A stretch of 64,000 bases of DNA from Prosthecobacter debontii (lineage in GTDB: Bacteria > Verrucomicrobiota > Verrucomicrobiia > Verrucomicrobiales > Akkermansiaceae), in the NCBI GenBank assembly GCA_945870855.1, contig CAMBTP010000004.1, positions 43,986 through 107,985 on the forward strand, given 5' to 3'. Below, piece after piece: positions 51,879 to 60,789 of the stretch. How positions within the stretch are numbered: position 1 is the stretch's first letter; every line of letters begins with the position of its first letter. A program made the translations under genes and the position numbers. The notes under the pieces are model-generated. The model had not been told where the DNA came from, made no database searches, and worked only from the letters and a program-made list of their open reading frames with translations.

Positions 51879-52736
51879 TTAAATATTCGCCCCGCGACAG
51901 TCGAGATTCTGGTTCATTTCCATCGCTGGATTGTGTTCCTTCGCCTCGCCGACAATGACAGCCGGCACGCCCGCTACCGTGGTATGCGGCGGCACATCGT
52001 TGAGCACCACGCTGCCCGCGCCGACCTTCGCGTGCGTCCCGATTTCCACCCGTCCAAGAATTTTCGCGCCCGCGCCGATCAGCACACCAGTGCGGATGAT
52101 CGGGTGACGGTCTCCGGTGTCTTTCCCCGTGCCACCCAAGGTCACCTCGTGCAAGATCGAGACATCATCCTCGATGATCGCCGTCTCGCCGACCACGAAG
52201 GAGGTCGCATGGTCGAGCAGAATACCGCAGCCGATGCGCGCCGCCGGATGGATGTCCGTGGAGAAAACTTCCGAAGATATGCTCTGGAGATAAAGCGCCA
52301 ACCAGCGCCGCTCATCGCGCCACAGCCTGTGACTCACCCGGTAGGTGCCCAGCGCCATAAAACCCTTGAAAAAAAGCAGCGGCTCCAGCGGTGAGAAACA
52401 CGCCGGATCACGCTCGAACATCGCTAATAGATCCCGCCCGCAAGCATGGACGATACGCTCGTTCCCAGAGAAAATCTCCAGGAAAAGCGGCTCCAGCATC
52501 GTGCGCGGCATATCCTCCCGAGCAAGCCGACGCCCCAACCGGGCGGCCAGCGCCTCTGCAAAACTACCCCGCGAGAGCACCACGTCATCCACCAAGTGCC
52601 GCAGCTCCGGTTCCTCAACGCATAACCTCTCCGCCTCCGAGCGAAGCTTCGCCCAGAGGTTTTCCAAATTCGCGGCTTCCCCACGGCAAAGCTTTATCCC
52701 ACCCTCATTCATCTTTGTTTGTTCCGTCTCACTCAT
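51879..52736 (-). CDS. cysE: serine O-acetyltransferase
   Basis: The 285-residue product has the CysE helical N-terminus and the left-handed beta-helix: DIHPAARIGCGILLDHATSFVVGETAIIEDDVSILHEVTLGGTG, then GVLIGAGAKILGRVEIG. The conserved His/Asp residues of the active site (DIHP, LDHAT) are present. It makes O-acetylserine for cysteine synthesis. The start codon overlaps that of the divergent Rrf2 regulator; an internal ATG at 52712 is a possible alternative. Confidence 0.92.
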   Translation of the reverse strand: MSETEQTKMNEGGIKLCRGEAANLENLWAKLRSEAERLCVEEPELRHLVDDVVLSRGSFAEALAARLGRRLAREDMPRTMLEPLFLEIFSGNERIVHACGRDLLAMFERDPACFSPLEPLLFFKGFMALGTYRVSHRLWRDERRWLALYLQSISSEVFSTDIHPAARIGCGILLDHATSFVVGETAIIEDDVSILHEVTLGGTGKDTGDRHPIIRTGVLIGAGAKILGRVEIGTHAKVGAGSVVLNDVPPHTTVAGVPAVIVGEAKEHNPAMEMNQNLDCRGANI

Positions 52737-53148
52737 GAAAATTTCCCAGAAATTGGAATACGCCTGCCGCGCCCTTGCTCAGCTCGCCAAAACCTATGAC
52801 GGCAAGACTCTTACCCGTCTTGAGGAACTTGCGCAACGCGAAGCTGTCTCTGCAAACTTTTTAGTTCAAATCCTCAATGACCTCCGCCGCGCCGGTATTA
52901 TCGACTCACGCCGTGGCGCCCACGGCGGATACCTCCTCTCCCGCCCCGCCGACCACATCACCCTCCGCCAGATCGTCGATGCCGTAGAACCCTCCCAACT
53001 CCAAAACACCGCCCTATCCGACGGCGAATCCGGCCCCGCAGTCCGCCGCGCTTGGGAAACGGTCTCCTCCAAGCTCGCCACCGACCTCGACACCATTACC
53101 CTAGGCTCCATGGCCAATCCACCCTCGGATCCGATGTTTTATATCTGA
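52735..53148 (+). CDS. Rrf2 family transcriptional regulator
   Basis: The 137-residue product opens with the Rrf2 helix-turn-helix: MKISQKLEYACRALAQLA, EELAQREAVSANFLVQILNDLRRAGII and SRRGAHGGYLLSRP. The three cysteines that hold the Fe-S cluster of IscR are absent (only C11 is present), so an Fe-S switch is unlikely. Divergent position to cysE suggests a CymR-like control of cysteine synthesis. Its ATG (52735-52737) overlaps the cysE ATG (52734-52736 on the other strand), leaving no intergenic space. Confidence 0.88.
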   Translation: MKISQKLEYACRALAQLAKTYDGKTLTRLEELAQREAVSANFLVQILNDLRRAGIIDSRRGAHGGYLLSRPADHITLRQIVDAVEPSQLQNTALSDGESGPAVRRAWETVSSKLATDLDTITLGSMANPPSDPMFYI

Positions 53149-53186
53149 TTAAAACGATAGTGCCTTTCCCCTACGAGCGAAATTCA

Positions 53187-54272
53187 TCATATACCAACCC
53201 GCAGATCCCTTGCGCTCCACAACACCCCCTTCGCCGCAGCACCACTCCCCCGCATCCGCCGCGCACCATCCTTCCTCGTCGCCGAAAATCTCTCCCGCGC
53301 CCCTGCGAACGCCTTATTCACAAACTCTTTACTTCCGATCACCGCCCCATCCGTAAAATACCTCACTCGGCACCTCAGCATCTTCGCAATTCCTAGATCG
53401 GGAAGAACCGTCTCGTTCCCCTCCGAGGCCAGTATCTCCGCCGTGTTCTTTGTCACCGCATCAAGTCTCTTTCTTGTGTCTAGCATCTTCCCCGGCTTCC
53501 TGCCAAGCGCCAGACCCATCGCCCGCCGATATACCCTCGAGGCTTCTTTCCAATACTCCGCTTCAAAACCCTTGCCGGAGTGGCTCATACAAGCCCTCAC
53601 CAATCCCTCCCGCGCCTTTTTCCCATTGCCCTTTTTCCCTCCACCCACCGCCTCGCCGTAACTGCTCCAACGGTAATCCGCCGGATCCCCCACCATTCCC
53701 GCCCGCACCGGATTCAAATCGATGTAAGCCGCAATTGTCCGCGCCGCCGCACCGCTTTCCACAATCACGCTCTTAAACCGCTCCTCCCATAATGTGCCGG
53801 AGCGCTCATGCTTGCGGTTAAACCACCGGGTGAAACGTATCAGTAGCCCTTGCATAAATCGGCTCAAACTGTGCATCCGGTAGGTGAAACGACTGTGAAT
53901 TTCCCTCACTCTCGCCTCATTCCCTTCGGTCAAACCCTCCTCCGCTCTCGCCGCCGCAAGCTCGTCTGCCACACCTTGCACCAAGTTCTCTGGATAAATC
54001 GCAGCGAGCCTGCAGAGCAGCTTCTCATCGGAAATCCCCCCCGCCTCCATAGGCGGAATCTCAAGTAGAAGGTGGAAATGGTTCGACATCACGCAGTAGG
54101 AAAGAACCCTACAACCACTGAAATTCTCATACATCCGCATGAACATCCTGAACGCCTCCCGTTCCTCGTCCCCGAAAACGAACCGCCTGTCCACCACCCG
54201 TGAAACACAATGAAAAAGCGCCGGCCTACACTCCGGATCCGCACTCTGAAATATCCATCTCTTCGCTCTCAT
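53187..54272 (-). mobile_element. REP-associated type Y1 transposase
   Basis: The 361-residue protein has the HUH signature H65-F-H67 (SNHFHLLLE) and a later Tyr (Y183, in AAYIDLNPVRAG), the catalytic set of Y1 transposases. The flank GTLWEERFKSVIVE is typical of the REP-associated (RAYT) group. Such enzymes nick and move single-stranded DNA at palindromes. No terminal repeats were identified. The nearest repeats (54311-54406) lie just upstream of its start. Confidence 0.85.
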
Positions 54273-54310
54273 GCGCCCATCTTACCCTCCCAAATCCCCA
54301 TGTCCACAAC

Positions 54311-54406
54311 AATTCTGTCTATTTCTCTGACACTTTGTATGACTACTGTGCTCTGACACTTTGTATAATTCTGTCTATTTCTCTGACACTTTGTATGACT
54401 ACTGTG
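54311..54406. repeat. 56-base tandem repeat next to transposase
   Basis: A 40-base unit starting AATTCTGTCTATTTCTCTGA is followed by CTCTGACACTTTGTAT and then by a second identical 40-base unit, so a 56-base period is present 1.7 times. CTCTGACACTTTGTAT occurs three times (54325, 54351, 54381). The block lies between the transposase start and aspS. It is probably a substrate or by-product of the transposase, by location. Confidence 0.75.
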
Positions 54407-54438
54407 CGACGGGATTGCCATCGCAGTGGAAGCCGCAA

Positions 54439-56232
54439 TTACTTCGGCTCCTTTGGCTCTTCCTTCTTCTTGTAGGTGCTCTGCACGTAAACCTCACGCA
54501 GTTCCTTCATGCCGATCTCGCAGGGGCTTTGCGCCATGAGATCGGCTCCCTTGTTGTTTTTTGGAAAGGCGATGACCTCGCGGATGCTGTCCTCACCGGC
54601 GACCAGCATCGCGATGCGGTCGAGCCCGAGGGCAAGGCCACCATGCGGGGGCGCGCCGAAGCGGAAGGCATCGAGGATGTGAGCAAACTTGATCTGCTGC
54701 TCCTCCGGCGTGACGCCTAGCACCTCGAACATCTTCGCCTGAAGATCTTTTTCGTGGATCCGGATCGATCCGCCGCCGAGCTCGTAACCATTTAAAACTA
54801 CGTCGTAAGCGACCGCGCGGACTTTGGCGAAATCACCCTTTTCCAACAGCTCCATATCCTCGGGATGCGGGCGTGTAAAAGGGTGGTGGACGGCCACCCA
54901 ATGGCCGCTTTCCTCGTCCTGCGCGAGCAGTGGGAAATCAACAACCCAGAGGAAATTGAACGCGGTGCTGTCTTTCAAAAGTTCCTGCATTACCGCGCAT
55001 TCCGAGCGCACGCGGCCGAGGATGGTGCTGACGCTTTCGCGTGAACCGGCGGCGAAGAATACGACGTCGCCTTCCGCGAGATTCATCTTAGCGGTGACTG
55101 CGGCCTTCTCCTCATCGGTGAAAATTTTCCAGAGCGGGCTCTTGTATTCGCCTTCTTCGAGTTTGATAAACGCGAGGTTTTTCACCGGCAAGCCCGCCTG
55201 AACGGCGATCTCGTTGAGGCGGTTCATCTGGCCTGTGGTGATGCCTGCGAAGCCCTTCGCGTTGATCGCGCGGACGACGCCACCACTATCGAGGATGCTG
55301 CGGAAAATCTTGAATTCGGTCGCTCCGAACACATCCGCTAGGTCGGTGATTTTCATCTCAAAACGGGTGTCCGGCTTATCAGAACCGTAGATGTCCATCG
55401 CATCGCTGTAGGTCATGCGTGGGAACTCTGCCGGGAGATCGATATCGAGCCCGGACTTGAACATCGCGCCGAGCAAGCCTTGCACGAGTTTGATGATGTC
55501 TTCCTGCCCCACGAAGCTCGCCTCGATGTCGATCTGCGTGAACTCCGGCTGGCGGTCGGCGCGCAAGTCCTCGTCGCGGAAGCAGCGGGCGATCTGGAAG
55601 TATTTTTCCAAACCAGCCACCATCATCAACTGCTTGTATTGCTGTGGAGCTTGCGGGAGAGCGTAGAATTTCCCGGGGTTAAGGCGGGAGGGCACGAGGA
55701 AATCGCGGGCGCCTTCGGGGGTCGGGTTGGAAAGAATCGGGGTCTCGATTTCAAAAAAGCCGGATTCATCGAGGAAACGCCGCGCCGCGGAAGTGATTTT
55801 GCTGCGCTGACGGATATTTTTCGACATGCGCGGACGGCGGAGGTCGAGGTAACGGTATTTCATCCGGATATCCTCGTTGGAAATTTCCTTGTCGAGTTGG
55901 AAGGGTAGCACGTCCGCCTTGTTCACGATCTCCAAAACGCTAGCGACGAGTTCGATCGTGCCTGTACCCATCTTGTTGTTCTGCGCACCCTCAAGCCGCT
56001 TCGTGACTTTTCCGGTGACGCGCACCACGTCCTCTTCACGCAGCGTATGGGAAAGCTCTGCAATCGCCGCGTCCTCTTCCGGGCGAAACACGCATTGCGT
56101 CAGCCCCTCGCGGTCGCGCAGGTCGATGAAGATGACGCCTCCGTGGTCGCGAGCTGAGTTCACCCAACCGATCAGGGTGACAGTTTCGCCGATGTGGCTC
56201 TCGCGGAGTTCGTTGCAGTGGTGTGTTCTCAT
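54439..56232 (-). CDS. aspS: aspartyl-tRNA synthetase
   Basis: The 597-residue protein has the OB anticodon-binding domain (GWVNSARDHGGVIFIDLRDREG), class II motif 2 (FRDEDLRADRQPEFTQID) and motif 3 (GGLALGLDRIAMLVAG). Length and the insertion between motifs 2 and 3 mark the bacterial-type AspRS. It charges tRNA-Asp (or both tRNA-Asp and tRNA-Asn if non-discriminating). It lies 79 bases downstream of hisS on the same strand. Confidence 0.95.
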   Translation of the reverse strand: MRTHHCNELRESHIGETVTLIGWVNSARDHGGVIFIDLRDREGLTQCVFRPEEDAAIAELSHTLREEDVVRVTGKVTKRLEGAQNNKMGTGTIELVASVLEIVNKADVLPFQLDKEISNEDIRMKYRYLDLRRPRMSKNIRQRSKITSAARRFLDESGFFEIETPILSNPTPEGARDFLVPSRLNPGKFYALPQAPQQYKQLMMVAGLEKYFQIARCFRDEDLRADRQPEFTQIDIEASFVGQEDIIKLVQGLLGAMFKSGLDIDLPAEFPRMTYSDAMDIYGSDKPDTRFEMKITDLADVFGATEFKIFRSILDSGGVVRAINAKGFAGITTGQMNRLNEIAVQAGLPVKNLAFIKLEEGEYKSPLWKIFTDEEKAAVTAKMNLAEGDVVFFAAGSRESVSTILGRVRSECAVMQELLKDSTAFNFLWVVDFPLLAQDEESGHWVAVHHPFTRPHPEDMELLEKGDFAKVRAVAYDVVLNGYELGGGSIRIHEKDLQAKMFEVLGVTPEEQQIKFAHILDAFRFGAPPHGGLALGLDRIAMLVAGEDSIREVIAFPKNNKGADLMAQSPCEIGMKELREVYVQSTYKKKEEPKEPK

Positions 56233-56311
56233 GATGAAACTCTAAATTTTAAAATCTAAACCTTAATATCTTTATTCGCGGCCAACAGCGTTCATTCGCG
56301 GTTGAAAATCT

Positions 56312-57607
56312 TCACGCCAGAAGAGGCCCGTCGGGTTCGGTGAGGCGTTGTTTAATCCATTTGACGAGGCCGGAGGCGTCGCATTCTTCCTCGGTGCGGC
56401 TGGCGAGCATCTTGATTTTCACGCGTGGAAATTCCTCGCCGATGATCACGGCGAACCTCGCACCGCATTTTTCGGCAGCTTGGAATTGCTTGGCGACCTT
56501 CGCATCGGAAAGCGGGAGATCGACAGAGACCCCCGCACGCCGAAGATCAGTGACGAGCTTGAGTGCATCGCCGCGCCGCGATGCATCGGGCACGACGACA
56601 TAAACTTCGCAGCCCGCCGCGTTGCGCTGGAGCCAAACTTCCATCTGCATCGCTGCGTGGGTTGTTTCCTCGATGAGATTGCGGATTACGTAATCCCCCA
56701 TCGCGAAACCGGTGGCCGGCATATCGACCGCGCCGTTGGAAATCGTTTTCACCAAGGTGTCATAGCGCCCGCCGCCCGCTACGGCGCGCATGGATTTTTT
56801 CGAATCGAAGACCTCGAAAACGACACCTGTATAGTAAGCGAGACCGCGGACAATCGAGAGATCCAGTTCCACGAAATCGCCGAAGCCGCGAGCGGTGAGA
56901 TCCGTGCGGATTTCCTCGAAGGCGGCGGAGGCGTTCGCAGGATTGGCTACGAAATTCTTCACCTCATCCAAAGTCATTCCGAAGGCCGCGAGCTTTGCGG
57001 TGAGCACTTCCGGCTTCTCGCGCTCGAGCTTATCCACGAGGCCGAGGAAATCGGAAACCTTGTCCTCCGTTACTCCCTTATCTTCCGCGAATTTCAGCCA
57101 CGCGTTCCGATCGGAAACACGCACCACGAAATCCCCGGCTACAAAGCCAAAGGAAAGCATCGTCTCAATCGCCAGCGCGATCAGTTCCGCATCCGCGCCT
57201 GTCCCTGCCTCGCCGAGGATATCGACATTGAACTGATAAAACTCGCGACCCCTGCCCTTCTGCGGTTTCTCATATCGAAAGCACTGCCCGATCTCAAACC
57301 ACTTGAGCGGCTTCGGATACTGCCGCTGTTCCGCCGCCGCAATCCGCGCCAGCGAGGCGGTCACCTCTGGGCGCAGCGTCACATCGCGACCGCCCTGATC
57401 CTCAAAACGGAAAAGCTGCGAGGAAAGTTCGCCGCCGGATTTTTTTAAATACAGCCCGGTGTCCTCAAGGATGGGGGTTTCATACTCCACATACCCGCAG
57501 CGCCGGGCGACACCACGCCACGTCTCGAACAAGTAATTCCGCACCGCGCATTCACGGGGAGTGAAGTCACGGAAGCCGGGAAGTGCTTGGAAAACGTTGG
57601 AGGCCAT
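56312..57607 (-). CDS. hisS: histidyl-tRNA synthetase
   Basis: The protein from the ATG at 57607 has the HisRS class II core: PGFRDFTPRE, RPEVTASLARI, motif 2 FRYEKPQKGRGREFYQFN, and the histidine signature RGLAYYTGVVFEVF. The C-terminal anticodon domain follows. An upstream ATG at 57637 would add ten residues. It is probably cotranscribed with aspS. Confidence 0.93.
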   Translation of the reverse strand: MASNVFQALPGFRDFTPRECAVRNYLFETWRGVARRCGYVEYETPILEDTGLYLKKSGGELSSQLFRFEDQGGRDVTLRPEVTASLARIAAAEQRQYPKPLKWFEIGQCFRYEKPQKGRGREFYQFNVDILGEAGTGADAELIALAIETMLSFGFVAGDFVVRVSDRNAWLKFAEDKGVTEDKVSDFLGLVDKLEREKPEVLTAKLAAFGMTLDEVKNFVANPANASAAFEEIRTDLTARGFGDFVELDLSIVRGLAYYTGVVFEVFDSKKSMRAVAGGGRYDTLVKTISNGAVDMPATGFAMGDYVIRNLIEETTHAAMQMEVWLQRNAAGCEVYVVVPDASRRGDALKLVTDLRRAGVSVDLPLSDAKVAKQFQAAEKCGARFAVIIGEEFPRVKIKMLASRTEEECDASGLVKWIKQRLTEPDGPLLA

Positions 57608-57811
57608 GGTTCGGGGGGCGCGACAATGCACGGACATGCCTACATATCAAGCCAAACTCTCACAAGGTGAAGGCGGAAGACTTGGAGACTCAAGACACAA
57701 AAGCAGAGAGAGATACGAATCGGGGGCATCATAATTTTTTTGTGCAACAGGCAGAAAATCCTTGCAAGCCCTGCGGTGCTCCGCTTTCTTACCGCCCGCG
57801 CCGCGACTAAC

Positions 57812-57886
57812 GACCCGTTCGTCTATCGGTTAGGACTCCAGGTTTTCATCCTGGCAAGAAGGGTTCGACTCCCTTACGGGTCGCCA
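57812..57886 (+). tRNA. tRNA-Glu (anticodon TTC)
   Basis: GACCCGT pairs with ACGGGTC as the acceptor. The anticodon stem CCAGG/CCTGG encloses loop TTTTCAT (anticodon TTC). The T arm is GGG-TTCGACT-CCC-like. CCA is encoded at the end. A terminator hairpin follows. Confidence 0.93.
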
Positions 57887-57925
57887 TCGTTTTTCAAAGA
57901 AATGCAGGTATTTCATGGCAAAAAC

Positions 57926-57965
57926 AGCCTCCGATCAGAGCTCCGCTCCCCGGAGGCTTTTTCTT
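57926..57965 (+). terminator. intrinsic terminator after tRNA-Glu
   Basis: AGCCTCCG (57926-57933) pairs with CGGAGGCT (57951-57958), followed by TTTTCTTT. It ends the tRNA-Glu transcript 20 bases before panB. Confidence 0.75.
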
Positions 57966-57984
57966 TCCCTAAACAACCCATCAC

Positions 57985-58752
57985 GTGAGTCCCCAGGAAA
58001 AAGCCGCCGCCATCGCGGGATCTAAAGGTAACCGCACGATCGCGGCACTTACCTGCTACGATTATCCCACTGCGCGACTTCTGGATGAAGCGGGCACGGA
58101 CATCCTGCTTGTCGGCGATTCGTTGGGTATGGTGGTTCTAGGATTTCCGGACACCACCCACGTCACCCTCGCCCACATTCTCCATCATCTGGAGGCCGTC
58201 GTCCGCGCGGAGCCGAAAGCTTTGGTCATCGCCGATCTTCCGATCCACACCTACGAAACCCCGGAGCAGGCTTTGGAAACCGCCCGCAAACTTGTAACTG
58301 CCGGAGCCGATGCCGTGAAGCTGGAGGGCGGCGTCCGCCAAGCGGAAAAAGTCCGCGCCATCACTGCGGCGGGCATCCCCGTCTGCGGCCACCTCGGGAT
58401 GTTGCCGCAGCGCGTGCTTGAGGAGGGTGGCTATCACAAAAAAGGTAAAACCCCGGAGCAAACACGCGCCATCCTTGCAGGAGCGGAAGCCCTGATCGAT
58501 GCCGGTGTTTTCGCCATCATTCTCGAATCGGTCGCACCCGCCGCCTCACGGGAAATCACCGCCGCCATCCCCGTCCCCACCATCGGGATCGGATGCGGAG
58601 AGGGCACCTGCGATGGCGAGATCGCTGTAATCACCGATCTACTGGGTTCCTTCCCCTGGTTCGTCCCCCCGTTTGCGAAACCCGAAGCCAATCTCGCAAC
58701 CCAGACCAATGACGCGGCGAGGAAATACATCGAACGCGTTCGTAGAAGCTAG
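57985..58752 (+). CDS. panB: 3-methyl-2-oxobutanoate hydroxymethyltransferase
   Basis: A 255-residue protein starting at GTG (57985). Motifs of PanB are present: GDSLGMVVLGF, ADAVKLEGG, and VCGHLGMLPQ with the Mg/substrate-binding residues. It transfers a hydroxymethyl group from methylene-THF to 2-oxoisovalerate in pantothenate synthesis. panC is not adjacent. Confidence 0.93.
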   Translation: MSPQEKAAAIAGSKGNRTIAALTCYDYPTARLLDEAGTDILLVGDSLGMVVLGFPDTTHVTLAHILHHLEAVVRAEPKALVIADLPIHTYETPEQALETARKLVTAGADAVKLEGGVRQAEKVRAITAAGIPVCGHLGMLPQRVLEEGGYHKKGKTPEQTRAILAGAEALIDAGVFAIILESVAPAASREITAAIPVPTIGIGCGEGTCDGEIAVITDLLGSFPWFVPPFAKPEANLATQTNDAARKYIERVRRS

Positions 58753-58798
58753 AAGCAGTCCTCTCTTCCTTCGGGTTTAGAGTTTAAAATTTAAAGTT

Positions 58799-59926
58799 TT
58801 GCTCCTCTACCTCCACATCCCCTTCTGCCACCGCGTCTGCCCTTACTGCTCGTTCTACAAGCACACGCCGGGCGGCACGCCCATCGGCGAGTTCATTGCA
58901 GCGCTGGGCGCGGAGGCAATATGCAGAAGGGGTTTGCAACCCCTTGGCACTGGCTCGGCTTCTGCGAAAGGGGTTGCAAACCCCTTCTCCATATACCTTG
59001 GCGGCGGCACGCCCTCGATGCTCTCGCCGAAGCATCTTACCGATCTTTTCGCCTCGTTGAAAAACACCTTCGACCTCTCTGAAACCACCGAAATCACCCT
59101 TGAAGCCAATCCCGCCACCTTCGATCTGGAAAAAGCCCGCCTCTTCAAATCTCTCGGCGTGACCCGCGTCTCGCTCGGTATCCAGTCGTTTTCTCCGCAT
59201 GTTTTGGAAACTCTGGGTCGCGAGCACTCGCCGGAGCAAGCCAGCGAATCCGTGGCCATCCTCCGAGCGGCGGGCATCCCTTCCGTGAACATCGACCTCA
59301 TGTTCTCCATCCCCGGCCAGTCTTTGGCGGATTGGGAAAGCACCCTGCGCCACGCTGTTTCACTGAAGCCCGATCACATCTCTGCCTACAACCTTACGTA
59401 CGAGGAAGACACCGCGTTTTTTGACTCGCTGAAAAACGGCACTTACACCGAGAACGAGGATCACGACGCCGACCACTACCACCTCGCCGAGAACATTCTC
59501 ACCGCCGCCGGCTTTGATCACTACGAGACCTCAAATTACGCCCAGCCCGGCCACCACTCGCAGCACAACCAAGGTTATTGGGACGGCGCGGACTACCTCG
59601 GCCTCGGTCCCTCCGCCGTTTCAACGATCCATGGCGTCCGAGAAAAAAATATTTCCGACACCGCAGCCTACATTCGGCAGGTCAACTCCATCGGCCACGC
59701 GATCCACGAAACGGAGTCCCTCTCCCCTGACCAGCGCCGCATCGAACTCATCGCCCTCGGCCTGCGCACCACCCGGGGTATTCCGCTTTCCTTGCTGGAT
59801 TCCGTTTCACTGGAAAAGGCAAAAAACCTCGCCGCCGAGAGCCTCCTTCATATCAACGAATCCCGCCTCCATCTAACAGCTCTTGGCCGCCCCCTCGTAG
59901 ATCCCATTGCAGCGGAGCTGATCTAG
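58799..59926 (+). CDS. hemW: HemW-like radical SAM protein with in-frame palindrome insertion
   Basis: The product starts MLLYLHIPFCHRVCPYCSFY, with radical SAM cysteines C10, C14 and C17 in C-x3-C-x2-C. LGGGTPSMLS, VSLGIQSF and YEISN-like HYETSNYA follow, as in HemW (formerly grouped with HemN). The start is a TTG at 58799. Between residues 42 and 63 the sequence corresponds to a palindromic DNA insertion (58925-58988) that encodes about 21 extra residues before the conserved YLGGGTPS. HemW is a haem chaperone. The C-terminal HemN-type domain is intact. Confidence 0.85.
   Translation: MLLYLHIPFCHRVCPYCSFYKHTPGGTPIGEFIAALGAEAICRRGLQPLGTGSASAKGVANPFSIYLGGGTPSMLSPKHLTDLFASLKNTFDLSETTEITLEANPATFDLEKARLFKSLGVTRVSLGIQSFSPHVLETLGREHSPEQASESVAILRAAGIPSVNIDLMFSIPGQSLADWESTLRHAVSLKPDHISAYNLTYEEDTAFFDSLKNGTYTENEDHDADHYHLAENILTAAGFDHYETSNYAQPGHHSQHNQGYWDGADYLGLGPSAVSTIHGVREKNISDTAAYIRQVNSIGHAIHETESLSPDQRRIELIALGLRTTRGIPLSLLDSVSLEKAKNLAAESLLHINESRLHLTALGRPLVDPIAAELI
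58925..58988. repeat. 21-base inverted repeat inserted in hemW
   Basis: A left arm beginning AGAAGGGG (58925-58945) pairs perfectly with a right arm ending CCCCTTCT (58968-58988) across a 22-base spacer. Each arm is itself nearly palindromic (AAGGGGTTTGCAACCCCTT). The element length (64 bases) with flanks keeps the hemW frame open. Confidence 0.8.
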
Positions 59927-59933
59927 CTTCGCC

Positions 59934-60503
59934 TCACAGTTCCAATCCGGCATATACATCCGCCAAGCGCAACTCAGCGGAAATTTCTGGTAACGAAATT
60001 ACCTGATCCAACGCGGTGTAAAACTCCGTTTCGAAACCGCCGTTTGCGCAGCGCCGATCCACCGTCACATGCGGCCTTTCGGGGTCAACGATGAGCATCA
60101 CCCGGAGAGTGGAGATTGCCCGGTAAGCCTCGCGTTTCTCGCCCATATCGGCTCGCCTCGTAGATTCGCTCAGAACCTCAACCACCACGACCGGCTTGTC
60201 CTGATAAGCCTCGTCATCGTCTAGCGAATCGCAGACCACCATAACATCTGGATAATAAAAACGCGTCTGCTCCGGCAGTTCGATCCGCACTTTCATGTCG
60301 CTGCCGAATGGTTCGCATGGCTTTCCATCGAGAGAATTACCCAAAAATCGGAAAACATTCCCAGCCGCCCTGTTATGGCCAACCTTCGCCCCCGCCATCG
60401 CATGCACCACTCCGCCGAGGTATTCATGTTTCGTCTCCGCGATCAACTCCCCTGAAAGATAATCCTCCACCGAAATGATCTCATCTGTCATCACAATCGG
60501 CAT
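59934..60503 (-). CDS. Uma2 family (DUF820) endonuclease-like protein
   Basis: The 189-residue product matches Uma2: ISVEDYLSGE, EYLGGVVHAMAG, YYPDVMVVC and VVVEVLSEST (D and E-x-S of the PD-(D/E)XK site), followed by REAYRAISTLRVMLIVDP. Such proteins are common in Verrucomicrobiota and cyanobacteria; a nuclease fold is predicted but no role is known. A start at 60491 (MTDEIISVEDYL) is also possible. Confidence 0.85.
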   Translation of the reverse strand: MPIVMTDEIISVEDYLSGELIAETKHEYLGGVVHAMAGAKVGHNRAAGNVFRFLGNSLDGKPCEPFGSDMKVRIELPEQTRFYYPDVMVVCDSLDDDEAYQDKPVVVVEVLSESTRRADMGEKREAYRAISTLRVMLIVDPERPHVTVDRRCANGGFETEFYTALDQVISLPEISAELRLADVYAGLEL

Positions 60504-60663
60504 GGTCGTAAGATAGCGGATTTACTCCGGCCATCAAGCCGGATAAGCGCTCCGCTGGCTTGGTTGGCCAGCCTATATCAGCTCCCGAAATCTTCCGTTT
60601 GACAAAACCAAGGGTTTGCGGCTAAGGATTCCGCCCCGCCGAATGAACGGCGCGCAGGGAAAC
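60504..60663. other. intergenic region with possible tRNA promoter
   Basis: TTGACA at 60599-60604 followed by TAAGGA about 18 bases later (60623) is a weak sigma-70-like match upstream of the tRNA-Met gene. Nothing else is recognised. Confidence 0.35.
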
Positions 60664-60735
<72 letters not shown>

Positions 60736-60789
60736 CCCTTTTTTCCCTGAGCTTGTAAATTCTATCCCACCGGGCTTTTCTCCCGAACG

